64,000 nt of DNA from UBA2233 sp002347965 [NCBI: Nitrospirae bacterium UBA2233] (GTDB lineage Bacteria > UBA2233), in NCBI GenBank assembly GCA_002347965.1, contig DDYN01000005.1, forward strand, positions 21,315-85,314. The letters are read 5' to 3'. Under the pieces are notes generated by a model. It did not search any database, had not been told where the DNA came from, and saw only the letters and a program-made list of their open reading frames with translations. How positions within the stretch are numbered: position 1 is the stretch's first letter; each line of letters begins with the position of its first letter. Shown in pieces: positions 1 through 9,222 of the stretch. The translations under genes were made by a program, and so were the position numbers.

Positions 1-1
1 T

Positions 2-196
2 TACATCATGCTGCAACGCAACATGCTCTACACCGCGCTTACCCGCGCCAAGCGGCTTGCCGTATGGATCGGGACGAAGAAGGCGGTTGGAATCGGCGTT
101 CGTTCGGCAAGGGACGAGCGGACGACAGGACTCGCCGACTTCCTTAGGTCGCCTCAAGAACACACGGAGCAACAAACCCTGGGACAGTTTTTCTAA
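2..196 (+). CDS. RecD2-like helicase, C-terminal fragment (5' end outside window)
   Basis: Only the last ~64 residues are in the window. The frame is open to the left edge, beginning Y-I-M-L-Q-R-N-M-L-Y-T-A-L-T-R-A-K. This is the superfamily 1 helicase motif VI region (YTA[LI]TRAK) as it appears near the C-terminus of RecD2/RecD-like DNA helicases, followed by the typical short tail (TGLADFL). The gene stops at TAA two bases before the ATG of the next gene, so the two are likely co-transcribed. The helicase assignment is confident at superfamily level. RecD2 rather than another UvrD/RecD relative is an inference, because the ATPase domain is outside the window. Confidence 0.75.
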   Translation, partial: YIMLQRNMLYTALTRAKRLAVWIGTKKAVGIGVRSARDERTTGLADFLRSPQEHTEQQTLGQFF

Positions 197-197
197 G

Positions 198-1490
198 ATG
201 AACGTTCTCCTTCTCAACCCGGACGCCCTGCGGGGTTCGGACCCTGCCTATCCGCTCGGGCTTGCACATATCGCCACTGCTGCAATGAAGGCAGGGCACG
301 CGGCTGAAGGCGTAGACCTGTTTTCCGAAAATTGCCCAGAAACGGCAATTTTTTCTACAATTGAATCGTTCCAACCGGACGTCGTCGGACTATCGGTCCG
401 GAACATAGACAACCAATGCATGCGTGCCCCAATTTTTTATCTAGAAACAGCAAAAAACCTGGTTCATACCGTTCGGAAGCGCTTTTACGGCCCTATAGTC
501 GTAGGGGGTGCAGGCTACAGCATCTTTCCCAGGGAGGCCCTGGACTACCTACGGGCCGATTATGGCATTCAGGGCGAAGGGGAACGCGCATTCGTCATGT
601 TGCTCGAAGCGCTCGAGGCGAACTCGAAGGCTTTTTCTTTCCCAGGCCTTACACGTAGGACGGCGGACAGAGTGGAATGGATACCCAACGTGCCCTTGGC
701 TTCGCTTGAGGGCGTATGGGCAGACAGAAGCCTCTTTCCTCCCTTGCCCTACCTCGACGCAGGCACCAGGCAATTCCCTGTAAACATACAAACAAGACGG
801 GGATGCCCGATGGAGTGCATCTATTGCACCAACCCTTGGTTGGAGGGCAAGACGATGAGATTCCGCGGCCCAGAGGACGTAGTCCTGGAAATCCGGTCGC
901 TTTCCGACAATTTTGGCATCGCACGGCTGACGTTCGTCGATTCGTTGTTCAACCATCCGACCTCGTATACGGAAACCCTCGTGGACGCTTTTCTTAAGGC
1001 ACGCCTCGAGCTTAGCTGGGAGTGCACCTACAACCCGAGGTTCCACGACCCCCATTTGCTTTCAAAAATGCACGACGCCGGCTGCGTACGGGTTTCGATA
1101 GGCAACGAATCAGGCTCAAACCTTTCCTTAACGGCGCTCAAGAAGGGGTTTGAGCGTGAGCACATCGAAAGAAGCGTACTGGATGCCAAGGCCCTTGGAC
1201 TCGAAACGGTCTGCTTTTTGCTTATCGGTGCTCCCGGAGAAACGAAAGATACCGTCCTGGAGAGCGTTTGCTTCCTTGATGAGCTGAACCCCTCGAGCGT
1301 TGTGGTCACACTCGGCATCCGGTTATACCCCGGGTTAGAGCTTTCTTCGATCGCGGCCAAGGAGGGCATGATCGATCCAAGGCAAAGCCTCTTGTCTCCC
1401 GCGTTTTACCTCCCAAGGGAGCTCGAAGGCTGGGCCGAATCCTTCTTTTTGGACGAGGTATTACCGAGCCATCCAAACTGGACGGTATAG
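198..1490 (+). CDS. B12-binding-domain radical SAM protein
   Basis: A 430-residue protein with an N-terminal cobalamin-binding-type Rossmann domain (about residues 1-150; LLNP start, PLGLAHIA, VVGLSVRN, GGAGYS). It is followed by a radical SAM domain with the cluster motif CxxxCxxC at Cys203, Cys207 and Cys210 (RRGCPMECIYC). Family members use a 4Fe-4S cluster and S-adenosylmethionine for radical chemistry, often methylation or ring rearrangement in lipid or cofactor biosynthesis. The substrate here cannot be told. The frame is open further upstream, to 57, but ATG 198 directly follows the helicase stop and matches the conserved family start. TreT follows after 11 bases. Confidence 0.85.
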   Translation: MNVLLLNPDALRGSDPAYPLGLAHIATAAMKAGHAAEGVDLFSENCPETAIFSTIESFQPDVVGLSVRNIDNQCMRAPIFYLETAKNLVHTVRKRFYGPIVVGGAGYSIFPREALDYLRADYGIQGEGERAFVMLLEALEANSKAFSFPGLTRRTADRVEWIPNVPLASLEGVWADRSLFPPLPYLDAGTRQFPVNIQTRRGCPMECIYCTNPWLEGKTMRFRGPEDVVLEIRSLSDNFGIARLTFVDSLFNHPTSYTETLVDAFLKARLELSWECTYNPRFHDPHLLSKMHDAGCVRVSIGNESGSNLSLTALKKGFEREHIERSVLDAKALGLETVCFLLIGAPGETKDTVLESVCFLDELNPSSVVVTLGIRLYPGLELSSIAAKEGMIDPRQSLLSPAFYLPRELEGWAESFFLDEVLPSHPNWTV

Positions 1491-1501
1491 GAGAAGACTC
1501 A

Positions 1502-2725
1502 GTGGATAAGAGGGTTGCAACGATCGAAGATTACGCGCCTTTGATCGGGAACGAGGCCGTAGAGCGTGTCCAGCGAAAGGCGATGATCCTTAAGGATTTC
1601 CGGGTGCTCCATATCAATTCCACGTTCTACGGAGGAGGAGTAGCCCAACTGCTGTCTTCTCTCATGGTCCTTCTTGGAACCCTCGGGCTCAAGGCGGACT
1701 GGCGGACAATTCATGGCTCGCCAGACTTTTTTAGCGTAACCAAAAAAATTCATAATGCCCTCCAGGGCGGTGATATTAACTTAACCGACAGGAAGCTCCA
1801 GATCTACCGGGATACCATTCATGAAAATACGTTCATGATGCATCCTGACAACGAGGATATGATCGTAGTGCACGACCCTCAACCCCTTTTGCTGATCGAG
1901 TTTTACAAAAAGCATTGCCCCTGGATATGGCGTTGCCATATTGACCTGAGTAAGCCCCACCCCTTGCTGTGGCAAGCGATATCCCGGACCGTCGAGAGGT
2001 ACGATGCTGCCATCTTCCACATTCCAGAGTACGCAAGGGAGCTTCGCGTCCCACAGCTGTTCTTCATGCCCGCGATCAACCCCTTCTCGACGACCAACAA
2101 GCCGCTCTCGGAAGACGAAATAGGCGAACGCCTCGCACGCTACCAAATCCCCACGGACCTGCCCATCGTTGCGCAGGTATCACGGTTCGACCGCTGGAAG
2201 GACCCAATCGGCGTCATCGAGGCGTTCAAAATGGCCAGAAAGAAGATAAACGCAACGCTCGTCCTTTTGGGGAATATCGCCGCGGACGACCCCGAAGGGC
2301 CGGACGTTTACCAGGCCCTCTTGTCACACCAAGAGGAGCGGGTTCTGATCCTGTCTTGTCAGGATGCCGCGCTTGTCAACGCCCTTCAGCGCAAGGCGGC
2401 CGTTATCTTTCAAAAATCAATCAGGGAGGGCTTTGGGCTAACCGTTACCGAAGCCATGTGGAAGGGAACCCCCGTCATCGGGGGTAATGTCGGGGGCATC
2501 CGCCATCAAATCCAGGATGGTGAAAATGGTTTTCTTGTCAACTCCGTTGCCGAGGCTGCGGAGCGTCTTGTCTGGCTCCTTGAAGACCCGGAGCTAAGAA
2601 AGCGCATAGGCAGTGCAGCCAAAGAAACGGTTCGTTCCAAATTTCTGCTTAGTCGTTACGCCGAACAGCACCTGGACTTATACGGGGCGTTCGAGACCGA
2701 GTTTCACCTTAGGCGTCTTGTTTAA
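1502..2725 (+). CDS. treT: TreT-like trehalose synthase (GT4 glycosyltransferase)
   Basis: A 407-residue GT4 (GT-B fold) glycosyltransferase starting at GTG. The N-terminal half has the TreT hallmarks VLHINSTFYGGGVAQLL, IVVHDPQP and WRCHIDLS. The C-terminal nucleotide-sugar half has VSRFDRWKDP, SIREGFGLTVTEAMWKGTPV and GGIRHQI. TreT enzymes join the glucose of an NDP-glucose to free glucose to make trehalose, reversibly, and are known from archaea, thermophiles and some deltaproteobacteria. The gene lies 11 bases after the radical SAM gene and ahead of the DUF721 gene. A different retaining glycosyl donor or acceptor is possible, but the match to the TreT pattern is strong. Confidence 0.82.
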   Translation: MDKRVATIEDYAPLIGNEAVERVQRKAMILKDFRVLHINSTFYGGGVAQLLSSLMVLLGTLGLKADWRTIHGSPDFFSVTKKIHNALQGGDINLTDRKLQIYRDTIHENTFMMHPDNEDMIVVHDPQPLLLIEFYKKHCPWIWRCHIDLSKPHPLLWQAISRTVERYDAAIFHIPEYARELRVPQLFFMPAINPFSTTNKPLSEDEIGERLARYQIPTDLPIVAQVSRFDRWKDPIGVIEAFKMARKKINATLVLLGNIAADDPEGPDVYQALLSHQEERVLILSCQDAALVNALQRKAAVIFQKSIREGFGLTVTEAMWKGTPVIGGNVGGIRHQIQDGENGFLVNSVAEAAERLVWLLEDPELRKRIGSAAKETVRSKFLLSRYAEQHLDLYGAFETEFHLRRLV

Positions 2726-2789
2726 GGCATGCGTCGCCGGATTGACTTGACAGAGGCGGCCCGAGGGCTAAAAAATAAGGTACGTACCC

Positions 2790-3329
2790 ATGCCCCCATG
2801 TAAGAAAGAAAAAACGACGACAACACCATCTTCCCGGCGCCATAACCGCGCAAAAGGCTCACCGCAAGCCCTTGGCCATGTCCTCCAACGGGGGCTCAAG
2901 GCGCCCGGGTTGAAGCGCCTAGGAAACCTCCTCCAGCTGGAGAAGGATTGGCAATGGATCGTCGGGCCTCGGTTTTCTAAACAGATCTCTCCTGGCACGC
3001 TGGCCCACGGGGTACTTTGGGTGGCATGCTCTCACCCCGCCTGGGGTTCCGAAGCCCAGCACTATAGCAGAATTTTTTTAAAAAACATTCGCGAACGCTA
3101 CCCAGAATGGCCAAAAATTTCCTCTCTTCGGTTTTTTTACGCACCACACTTGTTTGAATGCGAAGATGATGGCCGACCTCGCCAGGAACCGATCCAGCCT
3201 CGGTGTAGTCCCTCAGACCTTGAGGGTTGGGTCGAACCCGCTTCGTTTGAGGCAATGCCCGAAGGCCTTCGTGGGGCCCTTTGTCGGCTAGCTCTCGCGA
3301 TCGCCCAGAATTCTGACCAAAAGAGCTAA
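2790..3329 (+). CDS. DUF721 / DciA-like protein
   Basis: A 179-residue protein. After a basic N-terminal ~20 residues, the DUF721 core runs from about residue 28 to 115: LQRGLKAPGLKRLGNLLQLEKDW, then WIVGPRFSKQISPGTLAHGVLWV and CSHPAWGSEAQHYS. In bacteria that lack DnaC/DnaI, proteins with this domain (DciA) interact with and help load the replicative helicase DnaB. Some DUF721 proteins have no tested role. The C-terminal ~60 residues are variable and unrecognised. The gene ends 10 bases before the TPR lipoprotein start, so it is probably in the same operon. Confidence 0.7.
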   Translation: MPPCKKEKTTTTPSSRRHNRAKGSPQALGHVLQRGLKAPGLKRLGNLLQLEKDWQWIVGPRFSKQISPGTLAHGVLWVACSHPAWGSEAQHYSRIFLKNIRERYPEWPKISSLRFFYAPHLFECEDDGRPRQEPIQPRCSPSDLEGWVEPASFEAMPEGLRGALCRLALAIAQNSDQKS

Positions 3330-3339
3330 CGGGTTCGCG

Positions 3340-5091
3340 ATGCGTTTTGTGAGCAAACATTGGATGGGGCTTCTTGTTACGGGTGCAATGGCGGGGTGTC
3401 AAGCCCACCTGCCGAACGGCATGGTTCTGTCCGACCAGCCTATCGTCGCCATCGAACAGCACGCGGAAATCATGCCTGTCAGGCCGGAAGACCAAAAGGA
3501 CGACCTTTTGGCCCGCTGCCTTCTTATTCAGCATTTGCTTGCCGAGGAAAAGCTTACCGAAGCCCGTGCTTGGACTATCGAAGCACTTCGCCTCTATCCC
3601 AAAGAACCCGACCTCTACGTCATGCTTGCCGAAATCGAGGGGCGCTTTGGAAGAAGGCGACAGGCACTATCCCTCCTGCAAAAGGCCTACAAACAGAACC
3701 CGGGTAGGCTGGATGTCGCCAAAAAATTGGCAGGCACCTACATGGCCCACGGCGACTTCGACAGCGCGTTCAGCTTACTAAAGGACATCGCGCTCAAGGA
3801 TCCGGAGGATAAAAAAGTACTTTTGGCCCTAGGGAGCCTCTGCCTAGAAAGAAGTCAGCCTGCAACAGGCATACGCTATCTCGAGGGTTACCTCGATAAA
3901 CACCCCGCCAACACTCCCATGCTTGTCCTACTGGGCAGGCTCTACATCGGGGCACACGACCTTGCAAAAGCCATTGAAGCACTCGAGAAGGCCTACGCAA
4001 TCGAACCAGAGAACCGTGGGGTGCTTCTCGATTTAGGGTTGCTCTACGAAGAGACCGGCCAACCGGCCCGGGCTCTGGCATGCTTCTACAAGCTTCTCCC
4101 CGGCCATGAGGACGACTTTGCCGTTCAAGATAAGGTCGGACAGCTTCTTATTACGACGGGACGATACAAAGAAGCGCTCGAGCATTACAAGAGGATGCAG
4201 ACGCGCTTTAAGGGGGCATCCGAACTCCGCGTTCGCATTGGGCTTGCGTACTACGAATTGCAAGCCTACGAAAAGGCAACCCAGGAGCTGAGGGGTTACC
4301 TTGAAGACGAGCCCAAGGACGACGAGGCTAGATACCTGCTTGCAAACACGCTCGCTCAAGCGGGCAAAGCAACCGAGGCGATCGAAGAACTCCAGAAGAT
4401 CCCCGAAGACTCGGCCGTCTACATCGAAGTCCTAACGCTCAAGGCGTACCTCTATTCCCAGAAAGGCCTGTTCCAGCAGGCAATCAGTGCGCTCGAGGGA
4501 ACGCTCAAAATCCAAAAGGACAACCCAAACCTTTGGGCTCTTCTGGGCGAAATCCATGCCAACCTCAAGCAATATGACAAGGCTGTCGCAGCGCTTCAAC
4601 ATGCCTACGACCTAGACCCCAAAAATAAGAGCTATCTGCTCTCGCTCGCGTTCTACTACGATAAACACGGCCAACCTGGAAAAGCCGAGGCCCTCGTTCG
4701 AGGGTACCTGCAAACAAACCCGAACGATCCGGATGCGTTCAACTTTTTAGGCTACTCGTTTACAGAACGCGGTATCCGGTTAGACGAGGCGCTTTCGTTG
4801 TTGACACGAGCGCTCGCCCTCAAGCCGGATGCGGCCTACATCGTGGACAGTCTTGGCTGGGCGTATTTTAAGCTGGGCAGGATCGAGGAAGCCATCGCCC
4901 AGCTCGAGCGTGCCTTAAGGCTTGAGCCAAACGACCCGGTTATTTTAGAACACATGGGCGATGCTTATCTCGTCCGCAACAACCCCGACAAGGCGCTTCA
5001 ATGTTACAAGAAGGCGCTCGAAAACAAGCCGGAATCCCCGGAAGCTATCGAGGAAAAAATTCGGAGCATCCTCGATCAGTCCTCACCTTAA
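3340..5091 (+). CDS. TPR-repeat lipoprotein
   Basis: A 583-residue protein with a lipoprotein signal peptide (basic start, hydrophobic LLVTGAMAGC, predicted lipidated Cys at about residue 20). At least a dozen tetratricopeptide repeats follow across residues ~50-570 (patterns such as LGRLYIGAHDLAKAIEALEKA and LGWAYFKLGRIEEAIAQLERAL). It is probably anchored in a membrane facing the periplasm as a protein-protein scaffold. The gene directly precedes the LolB-like gene, an association seen in several diderm lineages that suggests a role in envelope or lipoprotein biogenesis. The specific partner is unknown. Confidence 0.82.
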   Translation: MRFVSKHWMGLLVTGAMAGCQAHLPNGMVLSDQPIVAIEQHAEIMPVRPEDQKDDLLARCLLIQHLLAEEKLTEARAWTIEALRLYPKEPDLYVMLAEIEGRFGRRRQALSLLQKAYKQNPGRLDVAKKLAGTYMAHGDFDSAFSLLKDIALKDPEDKKVLLALGSLCLERSQPATGIRYLEGYLDKHPANTPMLVLLGRLYIGAHDLAKAIEALEKAYAIEPENRGVLLDLGLLYEETGQPARALACFYKLLPGHEDDFAVQDKVGQLLITTGRYKEALEHYKRMQTRFKGASELRVRIGLAYYELQAYEKATQELRGYLEDEPKDDEARYLLANTLAQAGKATEAIEELQKIPEDSAVYIEVLTLKAYLYSQKGLFQQAISALEGTLKIQKDNPNLWALLGEIHANLKQYDKAVAALQHAYDLDPKNKSYLLSLAFYYDKHGQPGKAEALVRGYLQTNPNDPDAFNFLGYSFTERGIRLDEALSLLTRALALKPDAAYIVDSLGWAYFKLGRIEEAIAQLERALRLEPNDPVILEHMGDAYLVRNNPDKALQCYKKALENKPESPEAIEEKIRSILDQSSP

Positions 5092-5882
5092 GATGCTGGC
5101 TCATCTTCGGACTGGTCCTTGCGCTCTGCGGAGGGGGATGCGCGCTCCATAAGCCGGCGAAGCAAGACTTGGACAGGATGCTTCAGAAGTTCTTCGCCAG
5201 ACAGCAACAAGAGTTCCCTTGGCAGGCAAGGGGGTCGTTCGAAATCGAACTGGCGAAAGGGTTCGCCAAGAAAAAAGAGCGCTTCCACGTCGAGCTCTTT
5301 TTTCAGCCTCCCGGTATGTTTCGGATGGATTTTCTAGACCCGTTTGGGCTTACGGTTGCGAGTCTTCTTATCGGAAATACAAACGTTCTCTTTTTCGACC
5401 CATCCAAAGACAGGGCCTATGTTGGGCCGGCATCGGATGTTTCGCTTCAGGGCACAACCCTTGAAGGCTTCACATGGCTCACTTTTGCAAGGCTGCTTAT
5501 CGGACGGGTGGGATTGGCTCCGCAAGACCCGCCAGAATTTTCTACAACGCGCTCAGGCGTACGCATGGTTTGGAAAGCGGGAAGGGCGGAATGGTTCGTT
5601 GGAAACTGCGGACAAGAACCGTGCGAAGAGGGGGAAATCCGGAGCACCAAGGGGGACGTGCTCGTCTTGGCACGCTACAAAGAGCACTTCAACGTAGGTT
5701 CGTTCTCCATCGCTAGAAGCGCAAGACTCTACATGGCAAACCGGCACGTTCGCATGCATCTTTGGATCAGCTCATTCAGGATTCCTCCTGGCTTCGATTC
5801 TAGCCTGTTCCAGCTTCCCATTCGCAACTCCACGACAGTTTTGAGGCTCAAGGATTTCCCGCTGGCCGAGCTCCTCCCGTAG
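5001..5882 (+). CDS. LolB-like outer-membrane lipoprotein (DUF4292-like), start uncertain
   Basis: It has a hydrophobic leader ending in a Cys (LIFGLVLALCGGGC). A beta-rich domain follows, with FARQQQEFPWQARGSFEIEL, FRMDFLDPFG and an LFFDPSKDRAYVG strand pattern. This is the layout of LolB/LppX-like folds that receive lipoproteins or lipids at the outer membrane. The start is a problem: the only standard start codon in frame is ATG 5001, which puts 91 bases inside the TPR gene and 32 residues before the hydrophobic stretch. The frame is open between there and the leader with no ATG, GTG or TTG. The true start may be non-canonical, or a small frameshift may lie near 5090. It converges with ftsZ, 12 bases away. 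Confidence 0.65.
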   Translation: MLQEGARKQAGIPGSYRGKNSEHPRSVLTLRCWLIFGLVLALCGGGCALHKPAKQDLDRMLQKFFARQQQEFPWQARGSFEIELAKGFAKKKERFHVELFFQPPGMFRMDFLDPFGLTVASLLIGNTNVLFFDPSKDRAYVGPASDVSLQGTTLEGFTWLTFARLLIGRVGLAPQDPPEFSTTRSGVRMVWKAGRAEWFVGNCGQEPCEEGEIRSTKGDVLVLARYKEHFNVGSFSIARSARLYMANRHVRMHLWISSFRIPPGFDSSLFQLPIRNSTTVLRLKDFPLAELLP

Positions 5883-5894
5883 GCCACCAAGGAC

Positions 5895-7022
5895 TTACTC
5901 CAGCCTACGCCTCAGGAATGTCGGAATATCGAGGTCTTCAGGCTCTTCGCTGTCATCTTTCTCTAGGTTGAAGATTCGGGAAGACTGACGTACCTCCGAA
6001 GCGGGCTCCGGTTCGCGCTTGATTCGGACAGGCTCAGAGACGAAAGGATAAACTTTCTCGTCCTTTTCCCCGAAGCCCGTAGCGATCACGGTGATCCGGA
6101 CCAGCTCTCCCATGCTTTCGTCGATCACGGCACCAAAGATGATGTTGGCATCTTCGTGGGCCTCTTCTTGGATGAGCGTTGCCGCTTCGTTGATTTCGTA
6201 CATCGTAAGCGACGCGCCGCCTGTGATGTTGATTAGAATTCCGCGTGCCCCACCAATTCTGCCGTCCTCGAGTAAGTTGCTCGATACGGCCATACGTGCA
6301 GCATCAATAGCCCGGTTATCTCCTTCGGCTATGCCCACGCCCATGATAGCCAGGCCCGTTTCGGACATGACCGTTCGGACATCCGCGAAGTCTAGGTTAA
6401 TCAGCCCAGGCTGTACGATCAAATCCGAGATCCCCTTGACAGCTTCCTTAAGGACGTCATCGGCCCTCTTAAACGCGTCCAGAAGACGCGTTTCCTTCAT
6501 CGCGATCGTCAAAAGCTTTTGGTTCGGGATCGTTATGAGCGTGTCCACGCACTCTTTGAGCTCCCTGATCCCCTGCTCTGCAAGGCGCATTCTGCGTTTA
6601 CCTTCGAACAAGAAGGGTTTCGTCACAACCCCGACGGTTAGAATGCCAAGGTTCTTTGCGATGGCCGCAACAATCGGCGCTCCTCCAGTTCCAGTTCCCC
6701 CACCCATTCCAGCCGTAACAAACACCATGTCGGCACCCATGAGGGCACGCTCAAGCTCTCCTTTGGACTCGAGCGCAGCCTGACGACCAACTTCCGGGTT
6801 GGCCCCGGCCCCAAGCCCTTTCGTGACGGACGTCCCCAGCTGGATCTTAGTATCCGCCTTGCTCTGGAGGAGCACTTGATAGTCTGTGTTGGAGACGATA
6901 AACTCAACCCCCTCAACGCCAGAATCAAGCATGTTGTTCACGGCGTTTCCGCCGCCCCCGCCGACTCCGATCACTTTGATGCGGGCTTTGACGTCAAACG
7001 TCCCTAGTCCGTTCTTCCCCAT
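5895..7022 (-). CDS. ftsZ: cell division GTPase FtsZ
   Basis: A 375-residue tubulin homologue that forms the cytokinetic ring. The GTP-binding tubulin signature GGGTGTG (within [15 protein letters not shown]), the N-terminal [13 protein letters not shown] motif, the T7 synergy region [11 protein letters not shown] and the C-terminal conserved peptide [11 protein letters not shown] are all present. The C-terminal peptide is the docking site for FtsA and other partners. It is the last gene of the minus-strand dcw block and starts inside the 3' end of ftsA (19-base overlap), which suggests translational coupling. Length is normal for the family. Confidence 0.97.
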   Translation of the reverse strand: MGKNGLGTFDVKARIKVIGVGGGGGNAVNNMLDSGVEGVEFIVSNTDYQVLLQSKADTKIQLGTSVTKGLGAGANPEVGRQAALESKGELERALMGADMVFVTAGMGGGTGTGGAPIVAAIAKNLGILTVGVVTKPFLFEGKRRMRLAEQGIRELKECVDTLITIPNQKLLTIAMKETRLLDAFKRADDVLKEAVKGISDLIVQPGLINLDFADVRTVMSETGLAIMGVGIAEGDNRAIDAARMAVSSNLLEDGRIGGARGILINITGGASLTMYEINEAATLIQEEAHEDANIIFGAVIDESMGELVRITVIATGFGEKDEKVYPFVSEPVRIKREPEPASEVRQSSRIFNLEKDDSEEPEDLDIPTFLRRRLE

Positions 7023-8254
7023 AGCTTCCTCACCTCTTTTAGGAGTTGTTTTACCCTGGCTATCCAGCCTAGCGGCGCTTTGGCTTCGGGAGTTTGGTCC
7101 TCGTTCAGCCTGGCATAGGCCAAAAGGCCGACTCCGGTGGCAAACCCGGGTTTCGCCACGAGCTCAAACGGGCCCTTTAGGCGGTAGGCCGGGATCCCGA
7201 CCCGCGAAGGCAGGCCAAACACTTCGGAAGCGGCCTCTTTAAGCCCTCTCAGAACGCTCGACCCGCCACAAAGGACGAGCTCTGAGTATTGGCCTTGATC
7301 GAGGCCCCCTTTGCCCATCTCCCTCTGAACAAGCTCCAGAATCTCATGGACCCTAGCCTCAACGACGAGACATAACTTTTCGATTCTGACTGGCCGCCTA
7401 TCTTTGTCGTAAGCCAGAACGAGCTCTACTTCTTCTTCCTGGTTCTCGGCTTCCTTCAGGAACCGTTCACTGGTACACCCGTACTCCCTTTTAAGTCGCT
7501 CGGCTTCTTGCAGGCCGATTTTGAACGCCGCTGCGATGTCGCGCGTAATGTGCTCCCCCCCCAAGCCAACGACCCCCACGTAGCGAGGGACACCATCGGC
7601 GTAAACCATCACATCCGACGTCCCCCCGCCGATGTCCACCAAGACGACTCCAATATCCTTCTCTTCTTGCGTCAGCACTACCTCTGCGCTCGCTAAGGGT
7701 TGGAGCACCAAGCCAAGGGGTTCAACCCCAACGTTCTCCAGAAGCCTCCGAATGTTTCGAAGCGGTCCCATTTGGGCCGTAACAACGGTTGCATCGAGCT
7801 CAAGCTGCATGCCAATCATCCCTATTGGGTTCAAGATCCCCCCATGACCGTCAATCCGGAACTCCCCAGGGAGAACGTGAAGCACTTCCCTGCCCTCGTC
7901 CAATAGAATCTCCTGAGCAACGCCGACGACCTGCGAGATGTCCTCTCTAACCACAGCCCTGCCTCCCAGCGAAAGCGCCGTCTTGTACGGCTTAACGCGG
8001 ATGTGGCTTCCTCCGACGCTTGCCCATGCCCCTTCCACCCGAACTCCTGCCATTTCTTCGGCCCGGGAGATCGATTGCCTTAAGGCGTGGCTCGCCTTCT
8101 CGATGTCTACAACCATCCCCTTCTTAAGCCCTTGAGAAGGGACGTGGCCAACGCCGCATAACTCTAAGGTTCCACCCCTTTCTTGAGCGATAAGCGTAAC
8201 GACCTTGGTCGTTCCTATATCGATCCCGACGGTACTGCTCGGCTTGCGGTGCAT
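7004..8254 (-). CDS. ftsA: cell division protein FtsA
   Basis: A 416-residue actin-family ATPase that tethers FtsZ to the membrane. Visible features are the phosphate-1 loop [10 protein letters not shown] at the N-terminus, the SHIRVKPY/1C-domain region, the phosphate-2 motif [23 protein letters not shown] and the adenosine motif [13 protein letters not shown]. The last ~20 residues form a basic amphipathic helix ([18 protein letters not shown]) that should be the membrane-targeting sequence. It sits directly after ddl (8-base gap). The usual intervening ftsQ is missing here. Confidence 0.96.
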   Translation of the reverse strand: MHRKPSSTVGIDIGTTKVVTLIAQERGGTLELCGVGHVPSQGLKKGMVVDIEKASHALRQSISRAEEMAGVRVEGAWASVGGSHIRVKPYKTALSLGGRAVVREDISQVVGVAQEILLDEGREVLHVLPGEFRIDGHGGILNPIGMIGMQLELDATVVTAQMGPLRNIRRLLENVGVEPLGLVLQPLASAEVVLTQEEKDIGVVLVDIGGGTSDVMVYADGVPRYVGVVGLGGEHITRDIAAAFKIGLQEAERLKREYGCTSERFLKEAENQEEEVELVLAYDKDRRPVRIEKLCLVVEARVHEILELVQREMGKGGLDQGQYSELVLCGGSSVLRGLKEAASEVFGLPSRVGIPAYRLKGPFELVAKPGFATGVGLLAYARLNEDQTPEAKAPLGWIARVKQLLKEVRKLWGRTD

Positions 8255-8262
8255 CGCTCCCT

Positions 8263-9222
8263 TTAGGAGTAAGAAAATCGCCCGGCATTCGAGCGTTTTA
8301 AGGCGTTTTGAACCAACAACCGAACAAGCTGTACGAAGGAAATACCAGCATACCGAGCAATTTCCGGGACGAGACTCGTCGCCGTCATCCCAGGCAAGGC
8401 GTTTGCTTCGAGAATAAACGGGCCATTCTTCGGGTGAACGCGAAGATCGACGCGGCTCAAAGGCTCAAGGCAAAGCGCCTTGTGAGTTTCGAGCGCGACA
8501 CGCTCGACTTCTTGGAGCATCGAAGGCTCTATCTTTGGAGGAATGACGTGCCTTGATGCGCCGGGAGTGTACTTTGCGCGGTAATCGTAAAACCCTCCTT
8601 CGGGCAGAATCTCGATGCTTCCTAAGACCTTTCCCTCGAGAACGGCCACCTGAACCTCTGCCCCCTCGATATACTCCTCGATGAGAACGCCCCCACCGAA
8701 GGCTGTGGCCATATCGAACCCACCTTGAAGCTCTGGCTCGGCCCTTACAACCGTTATCCCCAAGCTAGACCCTTCCTCGTTCGGTTTGACGACCAGAGGA
8801 AACCCGAGCTCGGCCGCCCGAAGGCTTCCCCTCAAACCTTCACCTTGGCCTGTCGCGAGGTAGACTGCCCGAGGAACCGGAAGGCCGTTGGCCAAAAGAA
8901 CTTTCTTCGTAAGCCACTTGTTCATGGACAATGCGCAAGCAAGCGGCCCCGGGCCTGTGTAGGGAACGTTAAGGACCTCCAAAAACCCCTGCATGCAACC
9001 ATCCTCCCCGAACCTGCCGTGCAGCGCGTTGAAGGCGACAAAGGGTCTTAGACGGATGAGGCGCTCTAACGGGTCGGCTGCCGGGTCGAATGCCACCAGA
9101 TCTTTGACCCCGAGCGATCGGCAGGCCTCGATCACCGCTTGGCCAGTACTTATAGAGACCTCCCTTTCTTTGGATTGCCCCCCCATTAAGACAACCACCC
9201 TGATACCGTCTAACCCTTCCAT
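8263..9222 (-). CDS. ddl: D-alanine--D-alanine ligase
   Basis: A 319-residue ATP-grasp enzyme that makes the D-Ala-D-Ala dipeptide used by MurF. It has the N-terminal VVVLMGGQSKEREVSISTG, the HGRFGEDGCMQGFLE loop, the ATP-grasp core LVVKPNEEGSSLGI and EEYIEGAEVQVAVL, and the C-terminal metal/phosphate motif SRVDLRV...FILEANALPGMT. It overlaps the murB 3' end by 13 bases and is followed by ftsA. Family-typical length, complete. Confidence 0.96.
   Translation of the reverse strand: MEGLDGIRVVVLMGGQSKEREVSISTGQAVIEACRSLGVKDLVAFDPAADPLERLIRLRPFVAFNALHGRFGEDGCMQGFLEVLNVPYTGPGPLACALSMNKWLTKKVLLANGLPVPRAVYLATGQGEGLRGSLRAAELGFPLVVKPNEEGSSLGITVVRAEPELQGGFDMATAFGGGVLIEEYIEGAEVQVAVLEGKVLGSIEILPEGGFYDYRAKYTPGASRHVIPPKIEPSMLQEVERVALETHKALCLEPLSRVDLRVHPKNGPFILEANALPGMTATSLVPEIARYAGISFVQLVRLLVQNALKRSNAGRFSYS

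Noticed and set aside
2729-2803. 24-residue frame between treT and the DUF721 gene
   Set aside because: Very short, overlaps the DUF721 start, no ribosome site and no recognisable product.
6091-6783. 230-residue plus-strand frame opposite ftsZ
   Set aside because: It is exactly antisense to ftsZ codons, low in sequence plausibility, and has no ribosome site or family match.
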